Positions 39,113 through 47,195 of a stretch of DNA of 56,860 bases are shown here, piece by piece; position 1 is the stretch's first letter; each line of letters starts with the position of its first letter. The DNA is from Bacteroidaceae bacterium (GTDB taxonomy: Bacteria; Bacteroidota; Bacteroidia; Bacteroidales; Bacteroidaceae). Where the stretch lies: positions 1-56,860 of the forward strand of contig JAFRNY010000090.1 of NCBI GenBank assembly GCA_017429945.1, written 5' to 3'. Both the position numbers and the translations under genes were made by a program. The notes under the pieces were generated by a model. That model saw only the letters and a program-made list of their open reading frames with translations. It was not told the DNA's origin and did no database searches.

Positions 39113-39230
39113 TTTTGTCTATGCGACCGGTTGAGTAAGCCAATACAACCGGTTGAGTAAGCCAATACAACCAGTTGAGTAAGCCGATTCGACCGGTTGA
39201 GTAAGCCGATTCGACCGGCTGCATTTTTCG
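39099..39230. repeat. 22-bp tandem array with CCGGTT core
   Basis: Six 22-base units start at 39099, 39121, 39143, 39165, 39187 and 39209. The consensus contains CGACCGGTTGAGTAAGCC. Unit phase and core match the array at 23579-23710. The array ends 14 bases before the tcdA stop codon. Confidence 0.9.
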
Positions 39231-39243
39231 TGTTGTGCTGAGG

Positions 39244-40002
39244 CTATGAAATCTGGGGCTGCGATGCCGGCGTTTCTTTGCAAATATCTTGTAGCACAAG
39301 GCCAGCCAGCGTGCAGCCGAAGATGGCTGTGATGTGCATAAGGCTGCCGTTGGTGTGAGCCTTGGGGTTGGCTGTCGCCTCATTTTCTGCTGCCGTTTCG
39401 GTCTGGTTCTTAAGGAGTTCGTCGGAAAAGACGCACTTGAATTTGCGGCGAGGCTTGCGGCCCTGGCGCTTGAAGAGATTGCGCAGGGCGCGCGCCAACG
39501 GGTCGCCCTGCACCTTCCAGAACTCGGCAACACGTATGCGCGTAGGGTCGATCTTTAGTGCTGCGCCCATCGACGAGAACAGCTGTGCCCGGCTGCGGCA
39601 GGCTTGCTCTATGAGCAGGGCTTTGTCGCGCAGCGAGTCGATGGCATCGATTACGTAGTCATACTTGTCGAGGTCGAAGTCGGCAGCCGTGGCCTCGGTG
39701 AACGTCTGCTGCAGCGTCGTGATGTCGGCCTCGGGGTTCACCTCGAGTAGATGCTCTTTCAGCGCCTCCACCTTGGGTTGCCCTACTGTGCGCGTAGTGG
39801 CCATCAGCTGGCGGTTGATGTTTGATGAGCACACGACATCGTTGTCGACTATGGTGAGATGGCCTAAGCCGCTGCGGATGAGACTCTCGGCGCACCACGA
39901 GCCCACGCCGCCGATGCCGAAGACGATGACGCGCGCCGCCGCCAAGCGTTCCATTGCAGCTTCGCCCAGGAGTAAAGTGGCTCTGTTGAAGATTGGGTCC
40001 AT
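39244..40002 (-). CDS. tcdA: tRNA threonylcarbamoyladenosine dehydratase TcdA (ThiF/E1 family)
   Basis: The 252-residue E1-like enzyme uses ATP to cyclise t6A37 of tRNAs to ct6A. The ATP-binding motif GIGGVGSWCAESLIRSGLGHLTIVDNDVVCSSNINRQL is intact, with the expected Asp/Arg residues, and DYVIDAIDSLRDKALLIE follows. GALKIDPTRIRVAEF and FKCVFSDE are typical of TcdA, not of MoeB or ThiF. It lies 32 bases downstream of the phosphoesterase gene on the same strand. Confidence 0.92.
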   Translation of the reverse strand: MDPIFNRATLLLGEAAMERLAAARVIVFGIGGVGSWCAESLIRSGLGHLTIVDNDVVCSSNINRQLMATTRTVGQPKVEALKEHLLEVNPEADITTLQQTFTEATAADFDLDKYDYVIDAIDSLRDKALLIEQACRSRAQLFSSMGAALKIDPTRIRVAEFWKVQGDPLARALRNLFKRQGRKPRRKFKCVFSDELLKNQTETAAENEATANPKAHTNGSLMHITAIFGCTLAGLVLQDICKETPASQPQIS

Positions 40003-40034
40003 GACAGGTTGTGAACTATTCTGAATCGATGAAA

Positions 40035-41441
40035 TCAGCGTTTTTTGACTTTCCTACCCTTGCGAGGGCTGAAAGTAATCGTCTCTTGCACGTCGCCCGT
40101 GACGAGGTTGTGAATAGTGATGAACAGTTGTCCGTCGCGCACCTCGCCCTCGATGACGGTGGGGAATTTGTCGGGACGTTTCTTACCATCGTATTCGCCC
40201 ATCTCTGGACCTCCGCCCACGATCTGTGCCCATGGGCGCTCGGCCGTGGGTTTGTCGTAGCGATAGCGATGCTGGTGTGCGGTGATGATTAGCTGTGCGC
40301 CGGCCTCCTCGAGCAGGGGGCACCACAGCCGTGCGCAGGTGCGCTGCCACATCGCAAAATCCGGACTGTAGCGTGGGTCGGTGTCGGCAGGGGCCAAGTC
40401 GCCGGGGTTGCGCTTGGGGTCGGGGTCGAAGAGCGGGATATGGCAAAAGGCTACGATGTACGGCGCCCCGGCAATCTCGGGCCGCTGCAGGGCGCTGCGC
40501 AGCCACAGGGCCTGCGCCTTGCGGTAGTCCTCCATCTTGAAGATGCCTGCAAATTTGGGGTTTGTGTCGAGTTTGTCCTCGCCGGTGTCGAGGCCTATCA
40601 AGGCAATATCGCCCATGCGAACGGCGAAGTTGCGGCCGAGGTCCCAGTCGCGCACCTCGCGCTCTTCGGGCTGGCGGTACATCCAAACCCGCTCCAGATG
40701 GCGGTTTGCCATACCGCGGAAGTCGTGGTTGCCCGTGCAGAAGAGGTATGGCAGGCGTGCGGCAAAATCCGTGCGCTCGATCTCGGGCTTGAGGAAGATC
40801 CGGATTTGTGCCTCAATGGTTTCCTCGACGTTGCAAGCGTCGCCATTCCATATTACGCACGATGGTGCCAGTTGCGCTATCTTCTCAATGGCGAGGCCGA
40901 AGGGCTGCCAGCGAGCATGCGTGTCATTAATGACGCAGAAGTGTGCCTTTGCCTCGGCGCCTGCCGTGGTGAAGCTGTAGATGGCGGGGTCCTCTTCCGT
41001 GCCAAGGTTCTTCATTGAGTAACCGCCTTTGTAATCGATTCGGTCGGCTCCTATGCGATAGTAATATGTAGTGGCCGGTTCCAGACCGGTGACGCGCACC
41101 TGCAGTACGCGGTCTGACAGCTCGGTCATACGGTGGCCTCCGCAGAGCACCTTGCGCCCGTCGCTCAGGTCGGGCTGCCGGCCTATCACTACGAAGCCGC
41201 TTGCCAGGGCCGACACGGTGAAGGCTATACCTATGCTCGTCTCGGCGTAGTTCTGGAGCATCGGAGCCGAGGTTATCAGTCGGTCTGTAGTCTCTGACGG
41301 CGCTTCGACAGGCGCTGCGGGCGCTTCGGCCGTTGCCTCGCCAGAGGCTTCGCCGAGCCATGAGGCAGCCTTGGCGACCTCGGCTGTTCCTACGGCCGCC
41401 GAAGCGAGCACGCTTTTCTTTAAGAAATCTCTTCTGTTCAT
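40035..41441 (-). CDS. Tat-exported metallophosphoesterase with purple-acid-phosphatase-like N-domain
   Basis: The 468-residue protein has a twin-arginine signal (NRRDFLKKSVLASAAVGTAEVAKA). A fibronectin-III-like domain (about 60-165, LQVRVTGLEPATTYYYRIGADRI) precedes a calcineurin-like phosphoesterase: FCVINDTHAR, VIWNGDACN, YLFCTGNHDFRG, VAFCHIPLFD and ITAHQHRYRYD. The classical GDxxD is here GDACN, a common variant. The metal residues Asp, His, Asn-His-Asp, His, and His-x-His are visible. It is a secreted phosphatase or phosphodiesterase folded with metal in the cytoplasm before export. Promoter at 41465. Confidence 0.88.
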   Translation of the reverse strand: MNRRDFLKKSVLASAAVGTAEVAKAASWLGEASGEATAEAPAAPVEAPSETTDRLITSAPMLQNYAETSIGIAFTVSALASGFVVIGRQPDLSDGRKVLCGGHRMTELSDRVLQVRVTGLEPATTYYYRIGADRIDYKGGYSMKNLGTEEDPAIYSFTTAGAEAKAHFCVINDTHARWQPFGLAIEKIAQLAPSCVIWNGDACNVEETIEAQIRIFLKPEIERTDFAARLPYLFCTGNHDFRGMANRHLERVWMYRQPEEREVRDWDLGRNFAVRMGDIALIGLDTGEDKLDTNPKFAGIFKMEDYRKAQALWLRSALQRPEIAGAPYIVAFCHIPLFDPDPKRNPGDLAPADTDPRYSPDFAMWQRTCARLWCPLLEEAGAQLIITAHQHRYRYDKPTAERPWAQIVGGGPEMGEYDGKKRPDKFPTVIEGEVRDGQLFITIHNLVTGDVQETITFSPRKGRKVKKR

Positions 41442-41464
41442 GGTTTTTCTTATTAGTTTCAGCG

Positions 41465-41472
41465 CAAAGGTA
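41465..41472 (-). promoter_or_regulatory. -7 promoter element of the phosphoesterase-tcdA unit
   Basis: The complement reads TACCTTTG followed by CGCTG, 24 bases before the start codon at 41441. Confidence 0.65.
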
Positions 41473-41523
41473 AATAAAACTTTACAGTTTAGAGCCTTTT
41501 GTTAAAAGTTTTTTCATTTTTCT

Positions 41524-41554
41524 TTTGTATAATCGCCAAAAACATCTATTTTTG
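41524..41554 (+). promoter_or_regulatory. full Bacteroidetes promoter of the fumarate reductase operon
   Basis: TTTG (41524-41527), a 19-base spacer and TATTTTTG (41547-41554) match the TTTG-N19-TAnnTTTG consensus exactly. The frdC ATG is 88 bases downstream, leaving an AT-rich leader of about 80 bases. Confidence 0.8.
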
Positions 41555-41641
41555 CGGCATGAAAGGTATTTATGCCCTTCTTAAAGCGTGTTTCTGAACT
41601 AATTTTTTAAATTTTCAATTCATTTTTTCCCTATCAATTTT

Positions 41642-42346
41642 ATGTGGTTAATTAATTCATCTATCGGAAGGAAGGTGGTCATGTCGGTCACAGGTTTGGC
41701 CTTGATTCTCTTCCTCACGTTCCATGCGTGCATGAACATCGTAGCCCTGTTCAGTGCAGAAGGTTACAACATGATCTGCGAATTCCTCGGCGCCAACTGG
41801 TACGCCGTGGTTGCAACAGTTGGCTTGGCAGCACTGATGGCTTTGCACTTCGTCTTTGCCATCATCCTGACCATTCAAAACAAAAAGGCCCGCGGCACTG
41901 ATGCCTACGCCGTTACCAACAAGCCCGAGAAGGTTGAGTGGTACAGCCAAAACATGTTCCTGCTGGGCTGCATCATCTTCCTGGGTCTGTGCCTGCACCT
42001 CTGGGATTTCTGGTACAACATGATGTTTGCCGAACTCAAGGATCCCATGGCGGCCATGACATCTATTCCCTCGCCCACCGATGGTTTCGCTTGGATTGTC
42101 TACAACTTCCATGATCGTCCAGGAGCACCCATCTTCGCGTGCCTCTATCTCATCTGGTTCTGCGCCATCTGGTTTCACATGAACCACGGCTTCTGGAGCG
42201 CTATCCAGACGCTGGGTTGGAGCGGTAAGATCTGGCACAACCGCTGGCAGTGCATCGGTTTCATCTGGTCGACCATCGTCATCCTGATGTTTGCCGTCGT
42301 AGTCCTCAAATTCGCTATCTGGGGCGACGCTCCCATTTGCGGCTAA
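41642..42346 (+). CDS. frdC: fumarate reductase/succinate dehydrogenase cytochrome b subunit
   Basis: The 234-residue membrane anchor has five hydrophobic helices and the B-type (diheme) His pattern: GLALILFLTFHACMN, GLAALMALHFVFAI, FLGLCLHLWDFWY, YLIWFCAIWFHMNHGFWS. It passes electrons from menaquinol to FrdA/FrdB. In Bacteroidetes this complex acts as fumarate reductase in anaerobic respiration and leads to succinate and propionate. The order C-A-B is normal for the phylum. Gap to frdA: 36 bases. Confidence 0.93.
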   Translation: MWLINSSIGRKVVMSVTGLALILFLTFHACMNIVALFSAEGYNMICEFLGANWYAVVATVGLAALMALHFVFAIILTIQNKKARGTDAYAVTNKPEKVEWYSQNMFLLGCIIFLGLCLHLWDFWYNMMFAELKDPMAAMTSIPSPTDGFAWIVYNFHDRPGAPIFACLYLIWFCAIWFHMNHGFWSAIQTLGWSGKIWHNRWQCIGFIWSTIVILMFAVVVLKFAIWGDAPICG

Positions 42347-42382
42347 CCTTTGAACCCCTAAACCTTAAAACCTCTTACAACT

Positions 42383-44371
42383 ATGTCAGAACAAGTGAAA
42401 AAGATAAATAGTAAGATTCCCGAGGGACCCGTTGCTGAGAAGTGGACCAACTATAAGGCACATCAGCGTCTGGTGAACCCGAAGAACAAACTGAAGCTCG
42501 ACGTCATCGTCGTAGGTACGGGTCTGGCTGGTGCCAGCGCCGCAGCCTCGCTCGGCGAGATGGGCTTCAACGTGCTCAACTTCTGCATTCAGGACAGCCC
42601 CCGCCGCGCTCACTCCATCGCTGCTCAGGGCGGCATAAACGCAGCCAAGAACTATCAGAACGACGGCGACTCAGTCTATCGTCTGTTCTACGACACCGTG
42701 AAGGGCGGCGACTATCGTGCCCGTGAGGCCAACGTCTATCGTCTGGCTGAGGTGTCAAACAATATCATCGACCAGTGCGTGGCACAGGGCGTTCCCTTCG
42801 CTCGCGAATATGGCGGCATGCTGGCCAACCGTTCTTTCGGTGGTGCTCAGGTAAGCCGTACCTTCTACGCTAAGGGTCAGACTGGTCAGCAGCTGCTGCT
42901 CGGTGCCTACAGCTCGCTCAGCGCACAGGTGCAGGCCGGCAAGGTGAAGCTCTTCACCCGCTATGAGATGGAGGACGTCGTCATCGTCGATGGCCGTGCT
43001 CGCGGTATCATTGCCAAGAACCTCGTCACAGGTAAGCTGGAGCGTTTCTCGGCCAACGCTGTCGTCATCGCTACCGGCGGTTATGGCAACGCTTACTTCC
43101 TTTCGACCAACGCCATGGGCTGCAACTGCACGGCTGCCGTTCAGTGCTACCGCAAGGGCGCTTACATGGCCAACCCCTCCTACGTTCAGATTCACCCCAC
43201 CTGTATCCCCGTCCACGGCGACAAGCAGTCCAAGTTGACCTTGATGTCCGAGTCACTCCGTAACGACGGCCGCATCTGGGTGCCCAAGAAGCTGGAGGAT
43301 GCCAAGAAACTGCAGGAAGGAACGCTGCAGGGCTGGGAGATTCCTGAGGAAGATCGCGACTACTATCTGGAGCGTCGCTATCCCGCTTTCGGTAACCTCG
43401 TTCCCCGTGATGTGGCTTCGCGTGCTGCCAAGGAGCGTTGCGACAAAGGCTTCGGCGTGAACAACACCGGCCTGGCCGTGTTCCTCGACTTCTCCGAGTC
43501 GATCAACCGTCTCGGCCTCGACGCCATGAAGCAGCGCTACGGCAACCTCTTCGACATGTATGAGGAGATCACCGACGTCTATCCCGGCGACCTCGCCAAC
43601 GAGATCAACGGCGTGAAGTACTACAAGCCCATGATGATCTACCCCGCCATCCACTACACCATGGGCGGCGTGTGGGTCGACTACGAGCTGCAGACTTCCA
43701 TCCCCGGCCTCTTCGCTATCGGCGAGTGCAACTTCTCCGATCACGGCGCTAACCGCCTCGGTGCCTCTGCACTGATGCAGGGCCTGGCCGACGGCTACTT
43801 CGTGCTGCCTTACACCATCCAGAACTATCTTGCCGATCAGGCTATATGGCCGCGCATCTCCACCGACCTGCCCGAGTTTGCTGAGGCAGAGAAGGCTGTC
43901 GATGCCGAGCTCGACCGTCTCTTGAACATCAAGGGCAAGCGCTCCGTAGATAGCATCCACAAGGAGCTCGGCCACATCATGTGGGAGTACGTCGGTATGG
44001 GCCGTACCGCCGAGGGCCTTAAGACCGGTATCAAGAAGATGAAGGAGCTCCAGAAGGAGTTCGACACCAACCTCTTCGTTCCCGGCTCGAAGGAAGGTCT
44101 CAACGTGGAGCTCGACAAGGCTATTCACCTTCGCGACTTCTTCACCATGGGCGAGCTCGTGGCTCACGATGCCCTCTCGCGTAACGAATCCTGCGGCGGT
44201 CACTTCCGCGAGGAGTACCAGACCGAGGAAGGCGAAGCCAAGCGCGACGACGAAAACTACTTCTACGTAGGTTGCTGGGAGTACCAGGGCGAGGGCAAGG
44301 ATCCCGAGCTCATCAAGGAACCCCTGGAGTACGAAGCAATCAAGGTACAGACGCGTAACTATAAGAATTAA
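42383..44371 (+). CDS. frdA: fumarate reductase/succinate dehydrogenase flavoprotein subunit
   Basis: The 662-residue subunit carries covalent FAD and the fumarate site. [21 protein letters not shown] binds [18 protein letters not shown] holds the flavin-linking His; [24 protein letters not shown] and [41 protein letters not shown] form the active site. The C-terminus includes the capping region [35 protein letters not shown]. Length fits Bacteroides-type FrdA. Confidence 0.95.
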   Translation: MSEQVKKINSKIPEGPVAEKWTNYKAHQRLVNPKNKLKLDVIVVGTGLAGASAAASLGEMGFNVLNFCIQDSPRRAHSIAAQGGINAAKNYQNDGDSVYRLFYDTVKGGDYRAREANVYRLAEVSNNIIDQCVAQGVPFAREYGGMLANRSFGGAQVSRTFYAKGQTGQQLLLGAYSSLSAQVQAGKVKLFTRYEMEDVVIVDGRARGIIAKNLVTGKLERFSANAVVIATGGYGNAYFLSTNAMGCNCTAAVQCYRKGAYMANPSYVQIHPTCIPVHGDKQSKLTLMSESLRNDGRIWVPKKLEDAKKLQEGTLQGWEIPEEDRDYYLERRYPAFGNLVPRDVASRAAKERCDKGFGVNNTGLAVFLDFSESINRLGLDAMKQRYGNLFDMYEEITDVYPGDLANEINGVKYYKPMMIYPAIHYTMGGVWVDYELQTSIPGLFAIGECNFSDHGANRLGASALMQGLADGYFVLPYTIQNYLADQAIWPRISTDLPEFAEAEKAVDAELDRLLNIKGKRSVDSIHKELGHIMWEYVGMGRTAEGLKTGIKKMKELQKEFDTNLFVPGSKEGLNVELDKAIHLRDFFTMGELVAHDALSRNESCGGHFREEYQTEEGEAKRDDENYFYVGCWEYQGEGKDPELIKEPLEYEAIKVQTRNYKN

Positions 44372-44375
44372 CAAT

Positions 44376-44410
44376 AAGGTTTTAAGGTTATAAGGTTATC
44401 AGGTTATAAG
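44376..44410. repeat. AAGGTTATA repeat at the left border of the four-helix-bundle gene
   Basis: Four 9-10-base units (AAGGTTTTAAGGTTATAAGG and so on) begin 4 bases after the frdA stop. Their complement (ATAACCTTAAAACC) is found at the right border. Confidence 0.75.
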
Positions 44411-44412
44411 AA

Positions 44413-44805
44413 ATGGGACCGCACAAGAATTTGGTCGTATGGAAAAAGAGCAAAGAATTGGTGACTTTAGTCTATCAGGCTACCGCTCAATATCCAAAAT
44501 CCGAACTCTTTGGACTTGTCAACCAGATGCGAAGATGTGCTGTGTCAATACCATCCAATATAGCCGAAGGATATGGCAGAGGTTCTAATTCAGACCTTGT
44601 TCATTTCTTGCGTTTTGCTCGTGGCTCAGCCAATGAACTAGATACACAAATCTCTATTTCGAGAGACCTGTTATTCATTGATGACACAATGGCAAATGTG
44701 TTAGAAACGCTGAACGGAGAAATTCTGAAAATGCTTAATTCGCTCATTTATAAAAGAATGCATGATGACCTTTCTCCAGTAATTCCTGATAACCTTAAAA
44801 CCTAA
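44413..44805 (+). CDS. four-helix-bundle protein (23S rRNA intervening-sequence / Avd-like) inserted in the frd operon
   Basis: This 130-residue all-helical protein has the family pattern NLVVWKKSKELVTLVYQAT, FGLVNQMRRCAVSIPSNIAEGYGR, FLRFARGSANELDTQI, ending in LKMLNSLIYKRMH. Relatives include proteins encoded in 23S rRNA intervening sequences and the Avd accessory protein of retroelements; their cell function is unclear. It interrupts frdA-frdB, is more AT-rich than its neighbours and is bounded by inverted AAGGTTATA/TATAACCTT repeats. Its last codons (DNLKT) are part of the right repeat. This looks like a small mobile cassette. Confidence 0.88.
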   Translation: MGPHKNLVVWKKSKELVTLVYQATAQYPKSELFGLVNQMRRCAVSIPSNIAEGYGRGSNSDLVHFLRFARGSANELDTQISISRDLLFIDDTMANVLETLNGEILKMLNSLIYKRMHDDLSPVIPDNLKT

Positions 44806-44821
44806 TAACCTCAAAACCTAA
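44788..44821. repeat. right-border repeat of the four-helix-bundle cassette
   Basis: GATAACCTTAAAACCTAATA and the following units are the inverted counterpart of 44376-44410. The gene's stop codon lies in the repeat. A shorter run of the same kind (TAAACCTTAAAACC) precedes frdA at 42358-42371, so the repeat may have been present in the operon before the insertion. Confidence 0.7.
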
Positions 44822-44829
44822 ATACAACT

Positions 44830-45588
44830 ATGGCTAAAAATATCAGTGTTACTATCAAGTTCTGGAAACAGAACGGCCCGAAGGAGAAGGGCCACTTCGA
44901 CACGCACGAGTTGAAGAATATTCCCGACGACACCTCCTTCCTCGAGGCTCTCGACATCATGAACGAGGAGCTCATTGAGGCTGGCAAGGAGCCTTTCGTC
45001 TTCGACCACGACTGCCGCGAGGGCATCTGCGGCATGTGCTCGCTCTACATCAACGGCACGCCTCACGGCAAGACCGAGCGCGGCGCCACCACCTGCCAGC
45101 TCTACATGCGCCGCTTCAAGGACGGCGAGACCATCACCGTAGAGCCTTGGCGCTCGGCCGGCTTCCCCGTCATCAAGGACTGCATGGTCGATCGCTCCGC
45201 CTTCGACAAGATCATCCAGGCAGGCGGCTACACCACCATCCGCACCGGCCAGGCTCAGGATGCCAACGCCATCCTCATCCCCAAGCAGGACGCCGACGAA
45301 GCTATGGACTGCGCCAGCTGCATCGGCTGCGGTGCCTGCGTAGCAGCTTGTAAGAACGGTTCTGCCATGCTCTTCGTCAGCTCTAAGGTCTCACAGCTTG
45401 CCCTGCTGCCGCAAGGCCGTCCTGAGGCCGCTAAGCGCGCCAAGGCCATGGTGGCCAAGATGGACGAGCTCGGCTTCGGTAACTGCACCAACACCCGCGC
45501 CTGCGAGGCAGTATGTCCGAAGAACGAGACCATCGCCAACATCGCACGCCTCAACCGCGAGTTCATCAAGGCAAAGTTGGCCGACTAA
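44830..45588 (+). CDS. frdB: fumarate reductase/succinate dehydrogenase iron-sulfur subunit
   Basis: The 252-residue subunit relays electrons through three clusters. The [2Fe-2S] ligands are in [19 protein letters not shown]...TTC; the [4Fe-4S] and [3Fe-4S] ligands in [14 protein letters not shown] and [15 protein letters not shown]. It lies 24 bases after the inserted four-helix-bundle gene and is followed by a strong terminator. Length is normal. Confidence 0.95.
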   Translation: MAKNISVTIKFWKQNGPKEKGHFDTHELKNIPDDTSFLEALDIMNEELIEAGKEPFVFDHDCREGICGMCSLYINGTPHGKTERGATTCQLYMRRFKDGETITVEPWRSAGFPVIKDCMVDRSAFDKIIQAGGYTTIRTGQAQDANAILIPKQDADEAMDCASCIGCGACVAACKNGSAMLFVSSKVSQLALLPQGRPEAAKRAKAMVAKMDELGFGNCTNTRACEAVCPKNETIANIARLNREFIKAKLAD

Positions 45589-45613
45589 TCCCGTTTCCTC
45601 ACCCCTATTCTAT

Positions 45614-45647
45614 ATGGGCGGGCAGCACTAACTCGCTGTCCGCCCAT
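45614..45647 (+). terminator. terminator of the fumarate reductase operon
   Basis: ATGGGCGGGCAGC (45614-45626) pairs with GCTGTCCGCCCAT (45635-45647) with one G-T pair; TTGTATG follows. It lies 26 bases after the frdB stop. Confidence 0.8.
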
Positions 45648-45723
45648 TTGTATGATTGATATTCCCGGAGAACGCCATTACAGGCGTCCATGGAGCCGTC
45701 CTCAAAAAAAATACTCAAACACA

Positions 45724-46386
45724 ATGGAAAAGCTTAAGAAACTTATTTTTCTCATGGCACTGACGCTGGTGAGCGTAGCGTCTCAGGCTCAGATCTCTCA
45801 AGAGATAATTAATGTGTTGCATAAGAGCCAGGCCGCGATGGAGAATCCTGCCGGCGTGGAGATGGATATGAACGTCAAGGCCGGTCTGGCAGTCTTCTCG
45901 ATGACCACCTACGTCACCACCTACAGCAAGGGTGATAAGTCGCTGGCACGGATTTCTTTGAAGATCCTCGGCCGCGAGGCGAAGTCGGAGGTCGGGTGCG
46001 ACGGCAAGCAGGAATGGAAGTACAAGCCCCGCATCAAGGCTGGCGACGTTGACCGCCAGGACACCCTCTACATCACTCCCGTCAAGGGCAAATCCAAAGG
46101 CGACTACACCATTGATTTCGGGCTCGACAAGGAGTACAAGAAAGCCACGATGAAAGAGAAGGACGGTCGCTACGAGATTACTTTCACCGAGCCTCGCGAC
46201 TCGGAGATGCCTAAGAAGACAATCATGCGCATCAACAAGAGCAACTACCATTTCTATGAGATAGAGTCGAAGGGCGGTGGCGTTTCGATGCGCATGACGG
46301 CCACTAAGATCAAGTTCGGCGTCAGCGACGACCTCTTCAAGCTCGACCTAAAGAAATATCCCGGTGCTGTGGTCGTGCGCAAGTAG
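45724..46386 (+). CDS. LolA-like periplasmic protein
   Basis: Start 45724 gives 220 residues with a Sec signal (MEKLKKLIFLMALTLVSVASQAQ). The mature domain is a single half-barrel of beta strands: GVEMDMNVKAGLAVFSMTTYVTTYSKGDKSLARIS, EVGCDGKQEWKYKP, GRYEITFTEP, TIMRINKSNYHFYEIES. This is the LolA/LppX pattern of lipoprotein carriers and related outer-membrane lipoprotein-sorting proteins. The exact role is uncertain. The upstream extension to 45652 overlaps the operon terminator and was rejected. Confidence 0.7.
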   Translation: MEKLKKLIFLMALTLVSVASQAQISQEIINVLHKSQAAMENPAGVEMDMNVKAGLAVFSMTTYVTTYSKGDKSLARISLKILGREAKSEVGCDGKQEWKYKPRIKAGDVDRQDTLYITPVKGKSKGDYTIDFGLDKEYKKATMKEKDGRYEITFTEPRDSEMPKKTIMRINKSNYHFYEIESKGGGVSMRMTATKIKFGVSDDLFKLDLKKYPGAVVVRK

Positions 46387-46483
46387 CGCTTCGGCTTTGC
46401 TTTTCTGCTGTGGTACGGACAGGAATCGGAGTGGCTTTTTGCAAAAAAATGCCTTTCCGTATCAGAGATTAGCTATTATTTCG

Positions 46484-46491
46484 TACCTTTG
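46484..46491 (+). promoter_or_regulatory. -7 element upstream of the typA-derived fragment
   Basis: TACCTTTG followed by CAGCG; the promoter of typA at 49854 has the same TACCTTTGCAGCG. Confidence 0.55.
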
Positions 46492-46520
46492 CAGCGCAAT
46501 TCAGTTACTTATAACCCTTT

Positions 46521-46700
46521 ATAAAGCAAAACATACGCAATATTGCCATCATCGAGGCCACCGACAGCGATGGCAATAAGTTCTTCCGCATGCAGATTCA
46601 TGGCGAAGTGGGGCAGATCTTCGAAACTACCCTCACGTTCTACGACCTCAACCAGACGTACGATGTAATCATGGCACGTTCTACCTTCATCAAGATATAG
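46521..46700 (+). pseudogene. chimeric ORF with a typA-derived 5' end (ATA in place of ATG)
   Basis: A 59-codon frame ends in TAG at 46698. Its first 12 codons ([11 protein letters not shown]) match the typA start at 49913 in about 33 of 36 bases, but the first codon is ATA, not ATG. The rest (EATDSDGNKFFRMQIHGEV, then a FETTLTFYDLNQTYDVIMARS segment) is unrelated to TypA and keeps normal codon use. The promoter also matches that of typA. It is either a dead fragment or a small gene that took over the typA expression signals and uses a rare start. Confidence 0.5.
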
Positions 46701-46761
46701 ATGTAAGGAACAGAGCTTAGGATACACTTCCATTCGCATCGTCTCATACCCATAATTGATT

Positions 46762-46793
46762 CCCCGCCAATGTGCAATCTCACATTAGCGGGG
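46762..46793 (+). terminator. hairpin terminator after the chimeric ORF
   Basis: CCCCGC and AATGTG (46762-46774) pair with CACATT and GCGGGG (46781-46793) with one internal mismatch; AGTCGTTGTTTATG follows. The rest of the 809-base gap up to 47195 holds the two tandem arrays below; I see no gene between 46794 and 46947. Confidence 0.6.
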
Positions 46794-46947
46794 AGTCGTT
46801 GTTTATGAAGATTCAGCTATTTGCTCTATCAATGCAGATATTTGAGTCTTAATTGTCTTAACATGAGTCAAGGGAAAGTCTGCGGTTTGGTCTTCAATAT
46901 TAGTATGCGCAGCTGATTAACATGCTCTGCAAATGCAATTATGTTGG

Positions 46948-47013
46948 TTGCTTAATCATGATTGTGCAATTGCTGCATCATGATCAAGCCATTGCACAAT
47001 CATGATGCAGCAA
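46948..47013. repeat. 22-bp tandem array with ATCATGAT core
   Basis: Three 22-base units start at 46948, 46970 and 46992. All carry the palindrome ATCATGAT in the same register; the flanks TTGCTGC / GCAGCAA make the second and third units partial inverses of each other. It is followed by the next array after 21 bases. Confidence 0.75.
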
Positions 47014-47034
47014 TGATATAGGTTGCGTTTATGG

Positions 47035-47188
47035 AGTTGTATAACCAGTCTTGTCGTGCTAGTAATATAGTTTTGAAGAGCTACTAAGTCGGTTTAGAGG
47101 AGCTATTAAGCCGGTTTAGAGGAGCTATTAAGCCAGTCTTGTATAGTTATTAAGCCGGTTTAGTATAGCTGCTAAGCTGGTCTAATGG
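47035..47188. repeat. 22-bp tandem array with CCGGTTTAG core
   Basis: Seven 22-base units start at 47035 and every 22 bases to 47167. The best conserved part is AGCTATTAAGCCGGTTTAG. The first two units are degenerate. The array ends 7 bases before the stop codon of the lipoprotein gene at 47196. CCGGTT is also the core of the arrays at 23579 and 39099. Confidence 0.9.
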
Positions 47189-47195
47189 AGACTTC

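Noticed and set aside
41560-41598. 12-codon ORF in the frdC leader (MKGIYALLKACF)
   Set aside because: It begins almost at the predicted transcription start with no room for a ribosome binding site; no sign of attenuation structure.
46850-46947. Possible small gene in the gap before the 22-bp arrays
   Set aside because: No start with coding-quality frame in either strand; sequence is AT-rich without a promoter match.
23579-47188. 22-bp arrays considered as CRISPR
   Set aside because: The units are contiguous with no unique spacers of 30-40 bases, and there are no cas genes in the window.
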